Shown piece after piece: positions 46,803-56,687 of a stretch of 64,000 bases of DNA. Position 1 is the first letter of the stretch, and each line of letters starts with the position of its first letter. Below the pieces are notes generated by a model. The model worked only from the letters and a program-made list of their open reading frames with translations, ran no database searches and was not told the origin of the DNA. The stretch is taken from contig SDUX01000002.1 in NCBI GenBank assembly GCA_008729055.1, forward strand, positions 3,561,874-3,625,873, in the 5' to 3' direction. Origin of the DNA: Pyropia haitanensis. Its lineage: Eukaryota > Rhodophyta > Bangiophyceae > Bangiales > Bangiaceae. The position numbers were made by a program, and so were the translations under genes.

Positions 46803-49141
46803 TCACTCGCTCCCATCGCCGTCGTCAACCGCACCTGACCCGTTCCGCAAAACAAGCGTGACCTCACAAAGCATACGGGCCAAGCCATCCACGGCCTTGC
46901 GCTCGTACGCTGCAACTTGCTCATAAGAAGGGCCCTCGTCGCTCGACTGCACAATGTCACGCAACTGTCGGAGGTTGGACAGCACCCACTCGCTGTGCGC
47001 CTGAGTTACTTGAGCGACGGTCTGCATCACCGCGTCAACGTGGTAAGAGCGCAAGGTAGAGCGTAGGGTTCCGCGAGCATGCATGTTGGTGAGGTAGACC
47101 AGGAAGCTGTCGCTGTTGGCCTTCCAATCGCCCAGACGCATCACCAGCTCGTAATCACCGGTGCGGTCGAGCAGGTCCTGCGCACCACCACGTCGAAAGC
47201 CGTACATACGGCAAGGCCGCTGTCCGTTGACTCTGCTCTCTCCAATACGAGCACTGTCCGCGGCAAAGCGGGTGTGAATCTCATTCTCGGACATGGGCTT
47301 GATAGCCCCAACAGCTCCACGGCGAGTACGTGCAGTGGTAGAGGTGAAGAGCGGGGTGTCGGCAAGAACGAGAGGGTCCATGGCCACCAACGGGTGCTCC
47401 ATCGCCAAGCTGACGAGACCTTGATACAAGCTCGGCAGGTTCACGTGTTGCGCTGAACAGCGGACGACATTGGAGCGGCCCAGCTCTTCCACCTCCTCGG
47501 CTGCGACCTTTGCAAAGCAGCTGTAGATTCGAAGCACGAGCACGTCCGACGTTCTCGTCATGCTCTTCGACACTCGGACGACCACGTTGATGAATCGATG
47601 ATGCCCATGGCTGCGAGAGACAACATAAAAAGAGTACAAACGCGTGGCGAACAGAAAAAAAAGAACACGTACGAGGCAGCCTCAACGTCAGGGAGCAGCT
47701 CTGATAACACAGACCGCGAAAGAATGGACAGGATAGGGACTCCCTCCACCACCTCAACAATCATGACTTACATGTTCATAAAGGACTGGTTCTGGGGCAG
47801 GCCGAGGTCAGGCAGGGAGACGTCCTTGTGCTTCATGCTGATGAGGGAGAAGGGTCGCGCGAGCGTGGTCCAAGCAAAGGCGTACAGGCAGTACACAATA
47901 AAGTCGCACTTGGCTAAGGAGGAAGGGACCTCGGCGCGTTCGGGAGGCCCAGTCCCCGGTGCTGCACCGGCTGCATCAGTCGGCGTCGTAGAGCCTGCCG
48001 CAGCACCAGCTCCGGGAAGATAGGACATGACCAACGTGGCATACAAACGGTGCATCATGGCCATAGTGACTGGAGCCGACGTGACTGACTGCTCCCCGTT
48101 CACTCTCGCGTCCTTCTCAGCAGCGCTCTTGTACCGCTTGACGACGTCAGTATGCATGGGATTCCCGATCATTGTGCCCGGCTGCTCCCGAACCTTCGAT
48201 TCCTCGGCCCTCTCCGCGACGCCCTTCTGCTTCCACTCGGAGTGCCGCTGCTCGCAGTCGGGAACAATCTTGGGACCACCACAGGTTCCCTCCATCAAAG
48301 CCTCCCCGAAAAGGAAGACAAGCGCCGACGAGTAGTCCTCCAGAGTCAACACAGTGATAGGAGCTGAAGAGCCGGCCACCGGGTAACCACGCCGACGCGC
48401 CTCCAAAAAAAGTGTGATGTAGGACCGGGTGTCGGGTGTCATACAACGAAAGACCCGTTGCACGCGGCGGTCGAGCTCCCCTTGCGTCGGCGGAGGTTCA
48501 TGGGGGTCGCGGCACACAGTGCGACTCAGGAAGTCGGCGAAGGATATAGCCGTTCGCCGGCGAGTTGCCCACGTCTTCACGGTGGCGTTCGTCCCCTCAA
48601 CACACGCGGCCGTGATCTCCTCCTCGTCGGCATCGATGTCGCGCCTTGTCTTGCTGTTGGACGCCTGCGGCCACGTCGCCACTGCTGCTCGCATCCACGC
48701 GCACGTCGACTTGTTCTTGTTTACGCGCAGCTGGGCCAGAGTAGGCGGCCTCTGGTGCTTGTAGCCCATCTCAATCGTATTACCACCCGTCCCGGCTGCT
48801 GGCATGAAGGAGGGTGGCGCCCCTGACGCGTTGACGACACCATCTCTGCGTCCAGGTCGTATGACGCCGTTCATGCGTTCAGACGTGTCCGGCACCGGTG
48901 GGGACTGCTCAACTTGCTGCTGCTCACCGACAAGCCCACCACGGAGCTCTTGACCTTGCCCATCGCGGGGAGGATCGCGGTCCTCTCTTGCGGCCTCTTC
49001 CGTGAGTCTTTCAGCCAGCTCCGCAGCTTGGAGCAGAGGGGAGATAGGGATGCCGTGCACACTTGCCAAGGACGCTGAAGCCAGATCCCGGCCGGCCTCA
49101 TCAAGCAGGGAGCCCATCGCAGCATCGCTTTCCGGCTCCAT
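46803..49141 (-). CDS. tyrosine recombinase of the mobile element (two exons, 725 aa)
   Basis: Site-specific recombinase/integrase fold, inferred to move the element. Exon 1 is 47772-49141, exon 2 is 46803-47610; the 161-bp intron (GTAAGT...CGCAG) joins in phase 2. Catalytic-domain landmarks: the first Arg R429 in FAWTTLARPFSLISM; the second box MYGFRRGGAQDLL, where the usual His of HxxR is Tyr593 and the Arg is R596; the helix MRLGDWKANSD with Trp619 replacing the second His; and the nucleophile Tyr629 in SFLVYL. A SFRRGGA plus GRWKSD pattern like this is known in many Crypton-type and phage-like recombinases. The N-terminus is acidic and low complexity, then a core-binding domain (about 200-330). 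ATG at 49141 chosen. Confidence 0.82.
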
Positions 49142-51676
49142 CGCAAACGATAGTCGCAGCCCAGCGACACCGCGCAGCAGCCAAAAAGTAGTAGGCAGGC
49201 AAAGGTGGACGCAGGCAGCGTGGCCTCCTGACCAGCCGCAGTGAGAAGCCAATCGTATCGAACCCCCAGGCAGCTAGCGAGCACGTCAAACTGCGGGCAG
49301 ATGCTTGCGATTACCACAGGGGCGCCGCACCGGGGGCGGCAGCAACTCGTGTCCTGGGGGACTGGCGGAAGGTGGTCGGGGAAGTGGGGGGAAGGCGAAC
49401 AGCCGATGGCTGGAGAAGCAGACGTGCGCAAGCCTCACCGCCCGCTCAGTCAGCGGCAGCGGCGGCAGCCGTCCACCGCCGACTGCACACGGGCCTCAAC
49501 GCGGGACGCAAGCTCGCAGCTGGCCAGCTGCCTGCTGCTGTTCCTCCGGCATGCCCTCTCCGTCGAGCCGCCACCCACCAGTAGCAGTGACGAGGGCACC
49601 TGCCGCGGCCCCATGGCTGCATGTGGGTGCACGGTGGCTGCAGTACGTGTGGGGTGAAAGCAAACAGGGTCGTACGCATGGGGCGAGCAGCTGCCGCCCT
49701 GACGACCGTCACGAGGGCGATGAGTGGGGACGTGCCCTCCGAATCACAGGTTGGGAACTGTAGATGGGGAGGAGGACACGAGAACGGTGATCAGCGCACA
49801 AAGGGGCACGACGTTTGGCTGTCTGCTGCGGTTGGGCGGCCGGCGCCCTCCGATGAAGCGGGCAGAGAAAGGGCCAGCAGGCGGTCAGACAGCAGGATTG
49901 GTTAGAACAGGTCCGGTCGAGACGCGGGCGTGCATGCGGCGCTGGTACCCGACGGGTGCACGGGTCACGCGAGGGCCTCTGTGGGGTGGTGGACGCAGGC
50001 AGTAGTGCACCATTGCCGGAGGCAGCGCGATGGATTCCCGTGCGGCGTCGACGTAACAGCGCCTGCGGTCCCACTGTCGGATCGTTGAACGTACTTGAGT
50101 CATATCTCCGCAGCGGCCCAATGTCCTATGCGCCACCGGCAGCTCTCCTCCTCGGGCGCGGGGAACGGGACAACAGAGCGCCTCGAAGCGCGTAACCGGT
50201 AGATCGAACGGTGCGGGCGGAGGCCGAAGTGGGGGCTGACGCTTGGTGCAGATTCTCCCCGCTCGAGTCAACGCGTGGAACCGGCCGCGATTGAGGCCTT
50301 ATGGCAGAGTGAGCCCGGCACACCGCAACCTGGCCCACCACACAGGTGGGATGTGACAATCCAATCTTTGGCCGCGGCCACGGCTCTCAGCAGCCGCTGT
50401 GATGGCGTACTGCTCTAAAAGACGCCTCTTTTTGAAAATTTGGACGGATTGCATGGCTGCTTGATGCACTTTGAACGGCTGACGTTCAAGTCGCAGTACT
50501 GGCCACCGATGTTGACCCTTGCTCGACCTCACATTCCACGCCCGCGACCATGAGCGCCCTCAAAGCGGGCACCTGGACGTACGGCAGCATGATCATTCTG
50601 CCACATGCCTTTGGAGGTACTCATGATCACATTCTCAGAAAACTAATGAGCGTGGGGCGTGTTGTGTTGACTCGCACCCCACGACGGCATGTGGAGCGCG
50701 CGCCAAGTGACATTCCTTCCGATGTCCTACCTGATAGCGGTCGCGCTTGTTGTCTCAGATGGTGCAGTGCGCTGCGTCTCCTGGTGCGCTCAGTTCACCG
50801 CTGTCCCACAGAAACACTTCGACCGTCACGCGCGGCAGAAGGCGGCTCTCCGACAGCACCAGCCGGCTCGAGGGGGGAACTGCTCACATGACGACAAGTG
50901 CATTGCAGTACCGCTGGACATAGTGCGTCGATCACTGCTCCGCGAGAGACCGAGCCATCCTTATCTGTGCACATTCTCAGTCGTCTCGATCACCTGCACC
51001 GGAAAGAGACGACACAGACACCTGTCCACGCCGGTGGGGTTGCAGTGAAACGCTGAAGGCTGTGGTGTTGCTCATAGCAGTCTCCATGCCGAGCCTGTCG
51101 CGCCTGGGCACAGTAGAGAGTCGCTTCTGAGCGCCGTTGCTACATGAGAATAAAAAAGCAGCCAGGGTTCGCAAAGAAAGGGTGGTAACCGTGCACTGAA
51201 AGACCTATTGCGGTGGCTCATGATTCTGACGGAAAAACCGCTCACTTGGCTTCTCCTCGGACTGTCATCCTCGTTTGAGTAACAGGACCTACCGACCGCT
51301 CCGGAGTCGAGGTGGTCTCTCCTCACGACGTCCACAGCCACGGTGAACCGAGAGAGCTTGTCCGAACAGTCTGCATACAATCCCCAAGAGAGTTACTGTG
51401 CACCGCGAGCAAGTTCTACACCACACAAAGTCCTGCTAGGACAGAAAGTTAGATGACTTTTCGCACCGATAGCAACCGGACACGCGGCATTCATTGCCAC
51501 GAAGAAGACTACTGATCTGCTGCGTGATGCACGTGTCACTTGGGGGTGCCCGCGCAGCCCATTGGCATTGCACGCTGCCCGTCCTTGATGCCCGCCCGTT
51601 CTCGGCCTTTCCTCTCCACCAAAGCTCCGCAGAAGGTGTTTCCCGTCTGTCGCACACTCTTCCTAGCATCCTGTTC
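49142..51676. other. non-coding interior of the mobile element
   Basis: About 2.5 kb between two divergently oriented element genes. Mixed composition, only short frames without similarity. It presumably contains both promoters and possibly regulatory or recombination sites. No clear repeat found. Confidence 0.35.
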
Positions 51677-52498
51677 ATGGCTGTTTGCAACAATGATGCC
51701 TATGGACTGGCAGGAGTCGCAGCAGCGGTATGCGTGGTAGCGGTTAGCTACGTCGCCGCTCGCGCGGTTCTTTCTCTAGCAACTCGAGCGCGGGCAACGT
51801 CTGTGGCGGACGCAGCAGCGTCTGTGGAGGCGGTGCCTGGGTCTGTGGCGGCGGCGCCGGCCACTCTGGCGGCAAAGCCTCCGTCTCTGGCGGCGGCTCC
51901 TACGTCTTTGGCGGTAGCGCCAGCGCCATTGGCATCCGCGCCTGGTCATTCAGCTGTGAGAGCTCCGGCTGCCAGTCTGGCTGCTGCGGGTCGGGCTCCG
52001 CCGCAACGTACCGCTGGGGGCCATCGAGCTGCCCAAGTCGCCGCTACGGATGGCAGCAGCTCTAGTGGAGCAACAGACGGACGTGACAGTGGCGAGCAGG
52101 CTGGTGGGGCGGCGGGGACGCACTCTGTCTCGGTGTTGCTGGACTACGACACTCTTCATGACTTGCGTCGCAAGCTGTGCTTCGTTTGTCCTTGTGAGGT
52201 CCGATGCTTCAACCGACGACTGTCGGAAGAGATCGAGCGCGTGGTATGGGGCTGCTTCACCCATCGGGGCTTGGTCAAGATGTGCTTGCGCGGGCTGGGT
52301 TGTCCCGTGTGTGAGGAAGCTGGCCCTGCCCCGCGCGCTCTCGTCTCCTTCAAGAAGCTCATCCCGCACATGGTCAACAACTTTTGGATGGACTGCTACC
52401 ACAAGAGCAACCGTGAGGAGCACAATGTCTGCTCCGAGCATAGCAAAGCAGGCTTCAATGACCACCATCGGCATCGTACCCACGCGTTGATTGATTAG
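51677..52498 (+). CDS. Cys/His-rich protein with N-terminal hydrophobic segment (mobile-element gene, 273 aa)
   Basis: Unrecognised. The start at 51677 gives MAVCNNDAYGLAGVAAAVCV and a single hydrophobic helix (a signal anchor or membrane segment, about residues 10-33). Six 7-residue repeats of the type SLAAAPT follow (about 49-90), then a Ser/Gly-rich linker. The C-terminal 100 residues look folded and rich in Cys and His: CFVCPCEVRCF, CFTHRGLVKMCLRGLGCPVC, CYHKSNREEHNVCSEH and DHHRHRTH. This suggests metal binding, possibly a treble-clef or zinc-finger nucleic-acid-binding module. It sits tail to tail with the PIF1 gene, 95 bp apart. Role in the element unknown. Confidence 0.55.
   Translation: MAVCNNDAYGLAGVAAAVCVVAVSYVAARAVLSLATRARATSVADAAASVEAVPGSVAAAPATLAAKPPSLAAAPTSLAVAPAPLASAPGHSAVRAPAASLAAAGRAPPQRTAGGHRAAQVAATDGSSSSGATDGRDSGEQAGGAAGTHSVSVLLDYDTLHDLRRKLCFVCPCEVRCFNRRLSEEIERVVWGCFTHRGLVKMCLRGLGCPVCEEAGPAPRALVSFKKLIPHMVNNFWMDCYHKSNREEHNVCSEHSKAGFNDHHRHRTHALID
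51821..51946 (+). repeat. 21-bp tandem repeats (six units)
   Basis: Units of the type TCTGTGGCGGCGGCGCCGG encode the 7-residue Ser-Leu/Val-Ala-Ala-Ala-Pro-x repeats of the Cys/His-rich protein. Confidence 0.8.
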
Positions 52499-52593
52499 AG
52501 CTTGCGTAAAGGTTGTGCGGCGTTGTACTCATTCTGCATTGTGCTGTTAGGATGCAGACCCGCTACGTTGATAGGAACAGCTGTTTATAAGCA

Positions 52594-54585
52594 CTACAAA
52601 GCGGAGAGAGAAGAATGGAAAGAGAGCGCATCGGGGCTCACGAGGATCTTGGACTCATCGAAGCCCACTAAGAAGTTGTCGCACAGACGCCGTGTACGCG
52701 ACAGTGCAGACAGCACTTGTCCAGGCGCAAAGGCTTCACTCAGGTCTGCCGCAACTCGCTTCAGGGTCCACCCCTGCGCGCCATGGACAGTGGAAGCCCA
52801 GGCAAGCACCAGAGGAAGCTGCCATCTCGTCGCAGCCTTTGAAACCCCGTCGAAAGCCATGACGCGGGCCTCAACAGGGCCAATTACAATATGGCTCGTA
52901 CCCCCTCTCGGAAGCTCAAACTCCACCGTAGGTAGGCGTAGGTGCCCAACGAGAGAGAAGGCTCGCACTGTCCCACGTGACCCAGCGGCCACACCTTTTG
53001 AAGAGAGCACGTTGGATGACACGACTACCCGGGCACCCACCCGCAGCTTGAGGACACGTACCGACTTGGTCGCATTGTTTAGCAGGTGCGTTGCCCGAGT
53101 CTTGTTGAGGTACGGTGCAATGCACCGGTCGACTGCTTCAAACGTCTCATCTGGCCCCGGCAGCCTCTCCAGCTCCTCTTGGTTTTTGTCGGCAGCCGAT
53201 GACTTCAAGCAGAAGAGCCACACGCAGTCGTCAGGGGGCTTGATGAGAGCCTGTCTAGTTGCCAGACGGGCCACGTCGTCCTTTGTGTGCTTGCCCAAGC
53301 GCAGTCTGAGCAGCAGCCCTAAGTAGTCAGGGTCTCCAGCCTGTCTGTAGTGCGACTTCAAAAGCACGGCGCGGCGTCCAAAGACGCGGCCCCAGACAGC
53401 ACTCTTGAACGCATAGTCGCCGCGGGGGGGGCAAACCTGCAGGAAGTCTCCCGCAAGAAGGACGACGAGACCGCCAAACGGTGACCGGTCTCCGCGCACA
53501 TGCTGCAACACCTCGTCTAAGCGACAGTAGAAGGCTGCCGGTAGAGTTGTTGCCTCGTCAATGACGATGACTTGAGCGCCCGACATGCGCGCCTTAGCCG
53601 CACGTGGGATGACCTGGTTCAGCACCACGGCCAGAGGGGAGACCTCATCGTTGTGCCCGTTACGAAACCCGGCCCAAGCGTGCGCCGTCACACCGTCGAT
53701 GAGCGCGGCGGCCGCACCTGAACTCCCACAGACGGCAACGCTCAAGCCCGCCAGTAGAAGCTCCTGCTTGACCTCGTTCACAACATGCGTCTTCCCGCAG
53801 CCCGGCGGTCCCGTGAGAAACACGCTGCGCTTGGCATGGAGCATGTTCAACACGTGCCGTGCGGGGAGGGAGAGCAGGGCGCCGCTGGCTGTCGATGTCA
53901 GCGGCAGGGGAGGTCCTGCTGTCGTCAGCCTTGCTCTCTTCGCAGGGGACTCGTACCTCCACGCCACTGGTTCCGGCTGCGCTGCAGCAACGGGCGGGAA
54001 GGGCTCCACCGGCTGCCAACAGAGTGACTCTCCTAGCCGTGTCGCCACCATCCGAGGGCTCCCTCCCGTGCAACTGCGCTTGCTTGTTGTCCGACTCGCC
54101 GACACTGGGACCACCTCCCCGTCGCTCTTGCCCCTCACGCCTTTCACGTGCCGTCGGGCTGCGGAGCCTTCAGATGTGGCTGCGCTCAGCCGGCCAGATG
54201 GCAGTCCAGCCTGACGAACCGCTGCTACCAGGACACCTTGCAGAGAGGTGTCGTCTGCGACGGAGCGCAGGAACAGGATGCAGTCAGCAGCGGCGGCGAG
54301 ATCAAACAGTCGTGCGCCCGTGGCCAGCTCAGCTCGAATCACTCGACCTTCTTGGGGAAGGAACAGAGACGGCAGTGTACCGTCGTCGCTCGGTCCGGAT
54401 ACACCGAGTGCCCATCGGTGTGCACGACGGCCAGAAGAAAAGGTGCGCAAGTAGAGAGACCATGGTCTTAAGATGTGACGCATCAGGTTCCCAGCCTCTT
54501 GACGACCGGGTCCGCTCAGAGTGTGGACCAAAGAAGCGGCTCGGACGTTCGGGTAGCGACAGCTTATGAACAGTGGTGTACACAT
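52594..54585 (-). CDS. PIF1-family DNA helicase (mobile-element gene, about 663 aa)
   Basis: Superfamily 1B 5'-3' DNA helicase. All motifs are present: I, GPPGCGKT with Lys265; II, VIVIDEATTLPAAF with Asp343-Glu344; III, LAGDFLQVCPP; IV, LLKSHYRQ; the PIF1-type LKLRVGARVVVSSN; V, WASTVHGAQGWTL; VI, GQVLSALSRTR. It ends FDESKILVSPDALSFHSSL like PIF1 proteins. The start at 54585 (MCTPLFISCRYPN) is chosen because upstream of it the frame runs through G-rich low-complexity DNA; the frame itself extends to 55122. Rep, nuclease and OTU domains typical of Helitrons are absent. It could support replication, recombination or resolution of the element; it could also be a captured host gene. Confidence 0.85.
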   Translation of the reverse strand: MCTPLFISCRYPNVRAASLVHTLSGPGRQEAGNLMRHILRPWSLYLRTFSSGRRAHRWALGVSGPSDDGTLPSLFLPQEGRVIRAELATGARLFDLAAAADCILFLRSVADDTSLQGVLVAAVRQAGLPSGRLSAATSEGSAARRHVKGVRGKSDGEVVPVSASRTTSKRSCTGGSPRMVATRLGESLCWQPVEPFPPVAAAQPEPVAWRYESPAKRARLTTAGPPLPLTSTASGALLSLPARHVLNMLHAKRSVFLTGPPGCGKTHVVNEVKQELLLAGLSVAVCGSSGAAAALIDGVTAHAWAGFRNGHNDEVSPLAVVLNQVIPRAAKARMSGAQVIVIDEATTLPAAFYCRLDEVLQHVRGDRSPFGGLVVLLAGDFLQVCPPRGDYAFKSAVWGRVFGRRAVLLKSHYRQAGDPDYLGLLLRLRLGKHTKDDVARLATRQALIKPPDDCVWLFCLKSSAADKNQEELERLPGPDETFEAVDRCIAPYLNKTRATHLLNNATKSVRVLKLRVGARVVVSSNVLSSKGVAAGSRGTVRAFSLVGHLRLPTVEFELPRGGTSHIVIGPVEARVMAFDGVSKAATRWQLPLVLAWASTVHGAQGWTLKRVAADLSEAFAPGQVLSALSRTRRLCDNFLVGFDESKILVSPDALSFHSSLSAL

Positions 54586-55489
54586 GGTCGGTAGACAGTC
54601 GACGCGTAGGCGGGAAGGAACGAGGCAGATGACGCAGGATGATGCGGAGTCGAGGCGGGGAGAGCCGGGCAGGCAGAGCGGGGGGGCGAGGGGGAGTAGG
54701 GGGGGGGAGGCGGGGAGTGGTAATGAAGGAGCAAGTGAGCGGGGAAGGGGGGGAGGGGGGAGGGGGGGGGGTGGGGGGGGGGGTGGAGGGAGCTCGGTGG
54801 AGGGTGGTGCAAGGGCGAACGAAGGGGACGAGGCGAGAGGAAGGGCAGACGGACGAGGGGTTGGGAGGGCGGGAGGGGGATGGGGGGAGGGGGCTCGAAG
54901 ACGGAGGCGGGGAGGGGATTGTCCAGCCAGCCAAGGAGTCATCGGCGACAGTAATGGACGGGCGGAGCCCGAGTGGTGCCGCGGCGAGAAGGGCCAGGTC
55001 AAGGCCAGCGGTGCCATGCCAGCGAACGGGGCGGGCGTAAGGGCGCGCACAACGCACCAAGAGGCGTGGCGCGGGAAAGTCGGGGCGGGCGTCCCAGCAG
55101 CAGTGACGCGGTTGCGCGCCACGGGCGGTAGCGCGCTGCGCTTCTCCGACCGGCCGCGTACGCGCCAGTCCTGCCATCAACTGGGAAAAGGCGGGCAGCT
55201 GGGGGGTAGGGACACCTGGCCGGGCAATCATCGCTGCACATGTCCTGGCGCCATGGGACAGCTGACCCGATCGACCGGGAGGTATTGAATTCATACAGGA
55301 TGTCCGCGGCTGTCCAAACATTGGAGTTGCGAAACGTACCTATCTGGGTGGGAACTTCTTGTACGAGGGGGTGCTACCATCTCCGTGGCCTGGCAGGGCG
55401 GATTGCCATTCTACCCGATCTGACTCAGACTGACTCCAATCTGACTGTTCCCGCCGGGACTGACGGTGCCCTGCGACGGCGGCCGTTGC
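54586..55489. other. right end of the mobile element, no gene
   Basis: Upstream of PIF1 is a purine-rich (on the plus strand) GGGGAGG stretch at 54650-54910, then mixed sequence. Close to the host junction there is a cluster of CTGACT phrases (55413-55450: ATCTGACTC, ACTGACTC, ATCTGACT) that could be recombinase-binding repeats (speculative). Confidence 0.35.
55413..55465. repeat. clustered CTGACT direct repeats at the right junction
   Basis: Four spaced copies of (A/T)CTGACT or ACTGAC occur within about 50 bases immediately before the GC-rich host sequence resumes. Confidence 0.5.
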
Positions 55490-56330
55490 GGCGGCCACGG
55501 CGGGGGGCGGCGGCGGGCGGCGGCGGCGCCCCCCCCCCCCCCCCCCCCCCGGGACCGGTGATCCCCCCCCCCGCCGCGGTCCGCACGTGGCGATCATGTC
55601 GTACGAGCTCGCCGCCCGCTTCGCGGCCGCGCTCGCGGCCGTCCCGTGGGGCGTCGCCCTCGTCGACAAGGCGCACGAGCTGCGGCACGCGGGCACGCCG
55701 CTGACGGCGGCGGCGGTGACCCTCCTCCGCCGCGTGCGCGTGCGCGTGCTGCTGACGGGGACGTCCGCGCTGGCGCGGCCGGCGGAGCTGTTTGTGCCGC
55801 TGGCGCTGATCTATCATGAGGGGGGCGGGGGGGGGGGAGGAGGGGTCACCGGGCGCGGAAGACGGCGGCGGCGGCGGCGGCGGGGGTGGCGGTGGTGGCG
55901 ACGGCAACGGCGGTGGGCGTGGCGGTGGCGGCGACGACGACGGCGGCGGCGGGGGGGACGACGCACTGGCGCCGGGGGAGGCGCGCCGGCTGCTCGGTGG
56001 TGGCTCCCTCGCGCCGGCCGCGGCCGCCGCCGCGTTGCTGCCAATGCCGCCGTCGCCACTCCAGTCGCCGCCGCTGCCGCCGCCACCACCTCCGCCGGCC
56101 GTCGCGTCGGCCGCGGCGGAGCGCGGCGCGCCCTGCGGCGTGGCGCTGCACGACGGGTCGTCCGCACCAGACGCGGCCGCGGCCGCGTCTGCGCCAGCGC
56201 CGGGGGGCGCTCCGCCCGCGTTGCCCGAGCGGGCGGCGCCCGCGCCCGCGCCAGCGGGAGCTCCCCGCTGCACGCTGCCGTGCAAGCACCTCCTTGTGCG
56301 GGCTGGGGCTAGGAATTATATGATCTTCGG
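55490..56330 (+). pseudogene. SMARCAL1-like SNF2 helicase, continuation of the interrupted gene, 3' truncated
   Basis: Picks up where the 41819-43395 fragment stops. HVAIMSYELAARFAAALAAV is followed by WGVALVDKAHELRHAG, RVRVLLTGTSALARP and AELFVPLALI, matching the SMARCAL1 order VIIDESH, LLSGTPAMSRPAELY. The DExH motif is DKAH, so the Mg-binding Glu is lost. Sequence after about 55820 is Gly/Ala low complexity and the second (helicase C) lobe is absent. GC-rich host-like DNA ends near 56330, just before the GTGGGGGGACCG repeat cluster. Confidence 0.65.
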
Positions 56331-56359
56331 CCCGTCGAACGGATCCCGTCAGTGTTGAG

Positions 56360-56604
56360 CCGGTCCCCCCACAGCTGTTCCGACTTTTATTCCCTTTTAT
56401 CGGCTGTGGGGGGACTGTAAATGTCGTGGGGGGACCGCCGGGGGGACTGTCAGGACTCGTTGACGGGTACTCTCGACCCGGAAGTGGTTCTCAAGTATTT
56501 TGAGGGACCGAAGCAAACAGGCTCCGAAGGAGGTGTGCTAAGGTTCAAAATCTCCTTACACCGCGTGAACAAATCTACAATTTACCTGCCGGTCCCCCCA
56601 CGCA
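56360..56604. repeat. inverted GTGGGGGGACCG repeat cluster (right)
   Basis: Three motif pairs are visible. CGGTCCCCCCACAGC (56361-56375) faces GCTGTGGGGGGAC (56403-56415). CGTGGGGGGACCGCC (56425-56439) faces GCCGGTCCCCCCACG (about 56588-56602) 178 bp overall. The latter pair has the outline of a small MITE. Matches the cluster at 38729-38816. Confidence 0.65.
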
Positions 56605-56650
56605 CATAAACCTTCTCTTCCTCCCCTAGCTCTAGTGTCTATTCTACCGA

Positions 56651-56687
56651 CCGGATCATTTGATCCTTTTCGGATCAAATGATCCGG
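56651..56687. repeat. subterminal hairpin, left end of the TIR element
   Basis: Arms CCGGATCATTTGATCC and GGATCAAATGATCCGG (16 bp, perfect) separated by 5 bases; each arm is itself nearly palindromic. Confidence 0.9.

Larger units (their letters stand above)
43400..55460. mobile_element. large tyrosine-recombinase element carrying SAP-domain protein, PIF1 helicase and a Cys/His-rich protein
   Basis: About 12 kb of lower-GC, normal-complexity DNA inserted between the Walker A-like and DExH-like motifs of a SMARCAL1-like gene. Gene order: SAP/repeat protein (+), tyrosine recombinase (-), Cys/His-rich membrane protein (+), PIF1 helicase (-). There is no reverse transcriptase, DDE transposase or Rep domain, so it is not a DIRS, cut-and-paste or Helitron element. 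A recombinase-only Crypton is closest, but Cryptons are much smaller and lack PIF1. Fungal Starships are functionally comparable (YR plus cargo). The exact ends are unresolved: left about 43395-43500, right about 55300-55490. No clear terminal repeat was found by eye. Confidence 0.65.

Noticed and set aside
52594..54585. Helitron interpretation of the PIF1-like helicase
   Set aside because: No Rep (HUH) domain is fused or nearby, and the neighbouring recombinase is a tyrosine recombinase.
43400..55460. DIRS/Ngaro retrotransposon
   Set aside because: No reverse transcriptase or RNase H motifs were found in the element genes.
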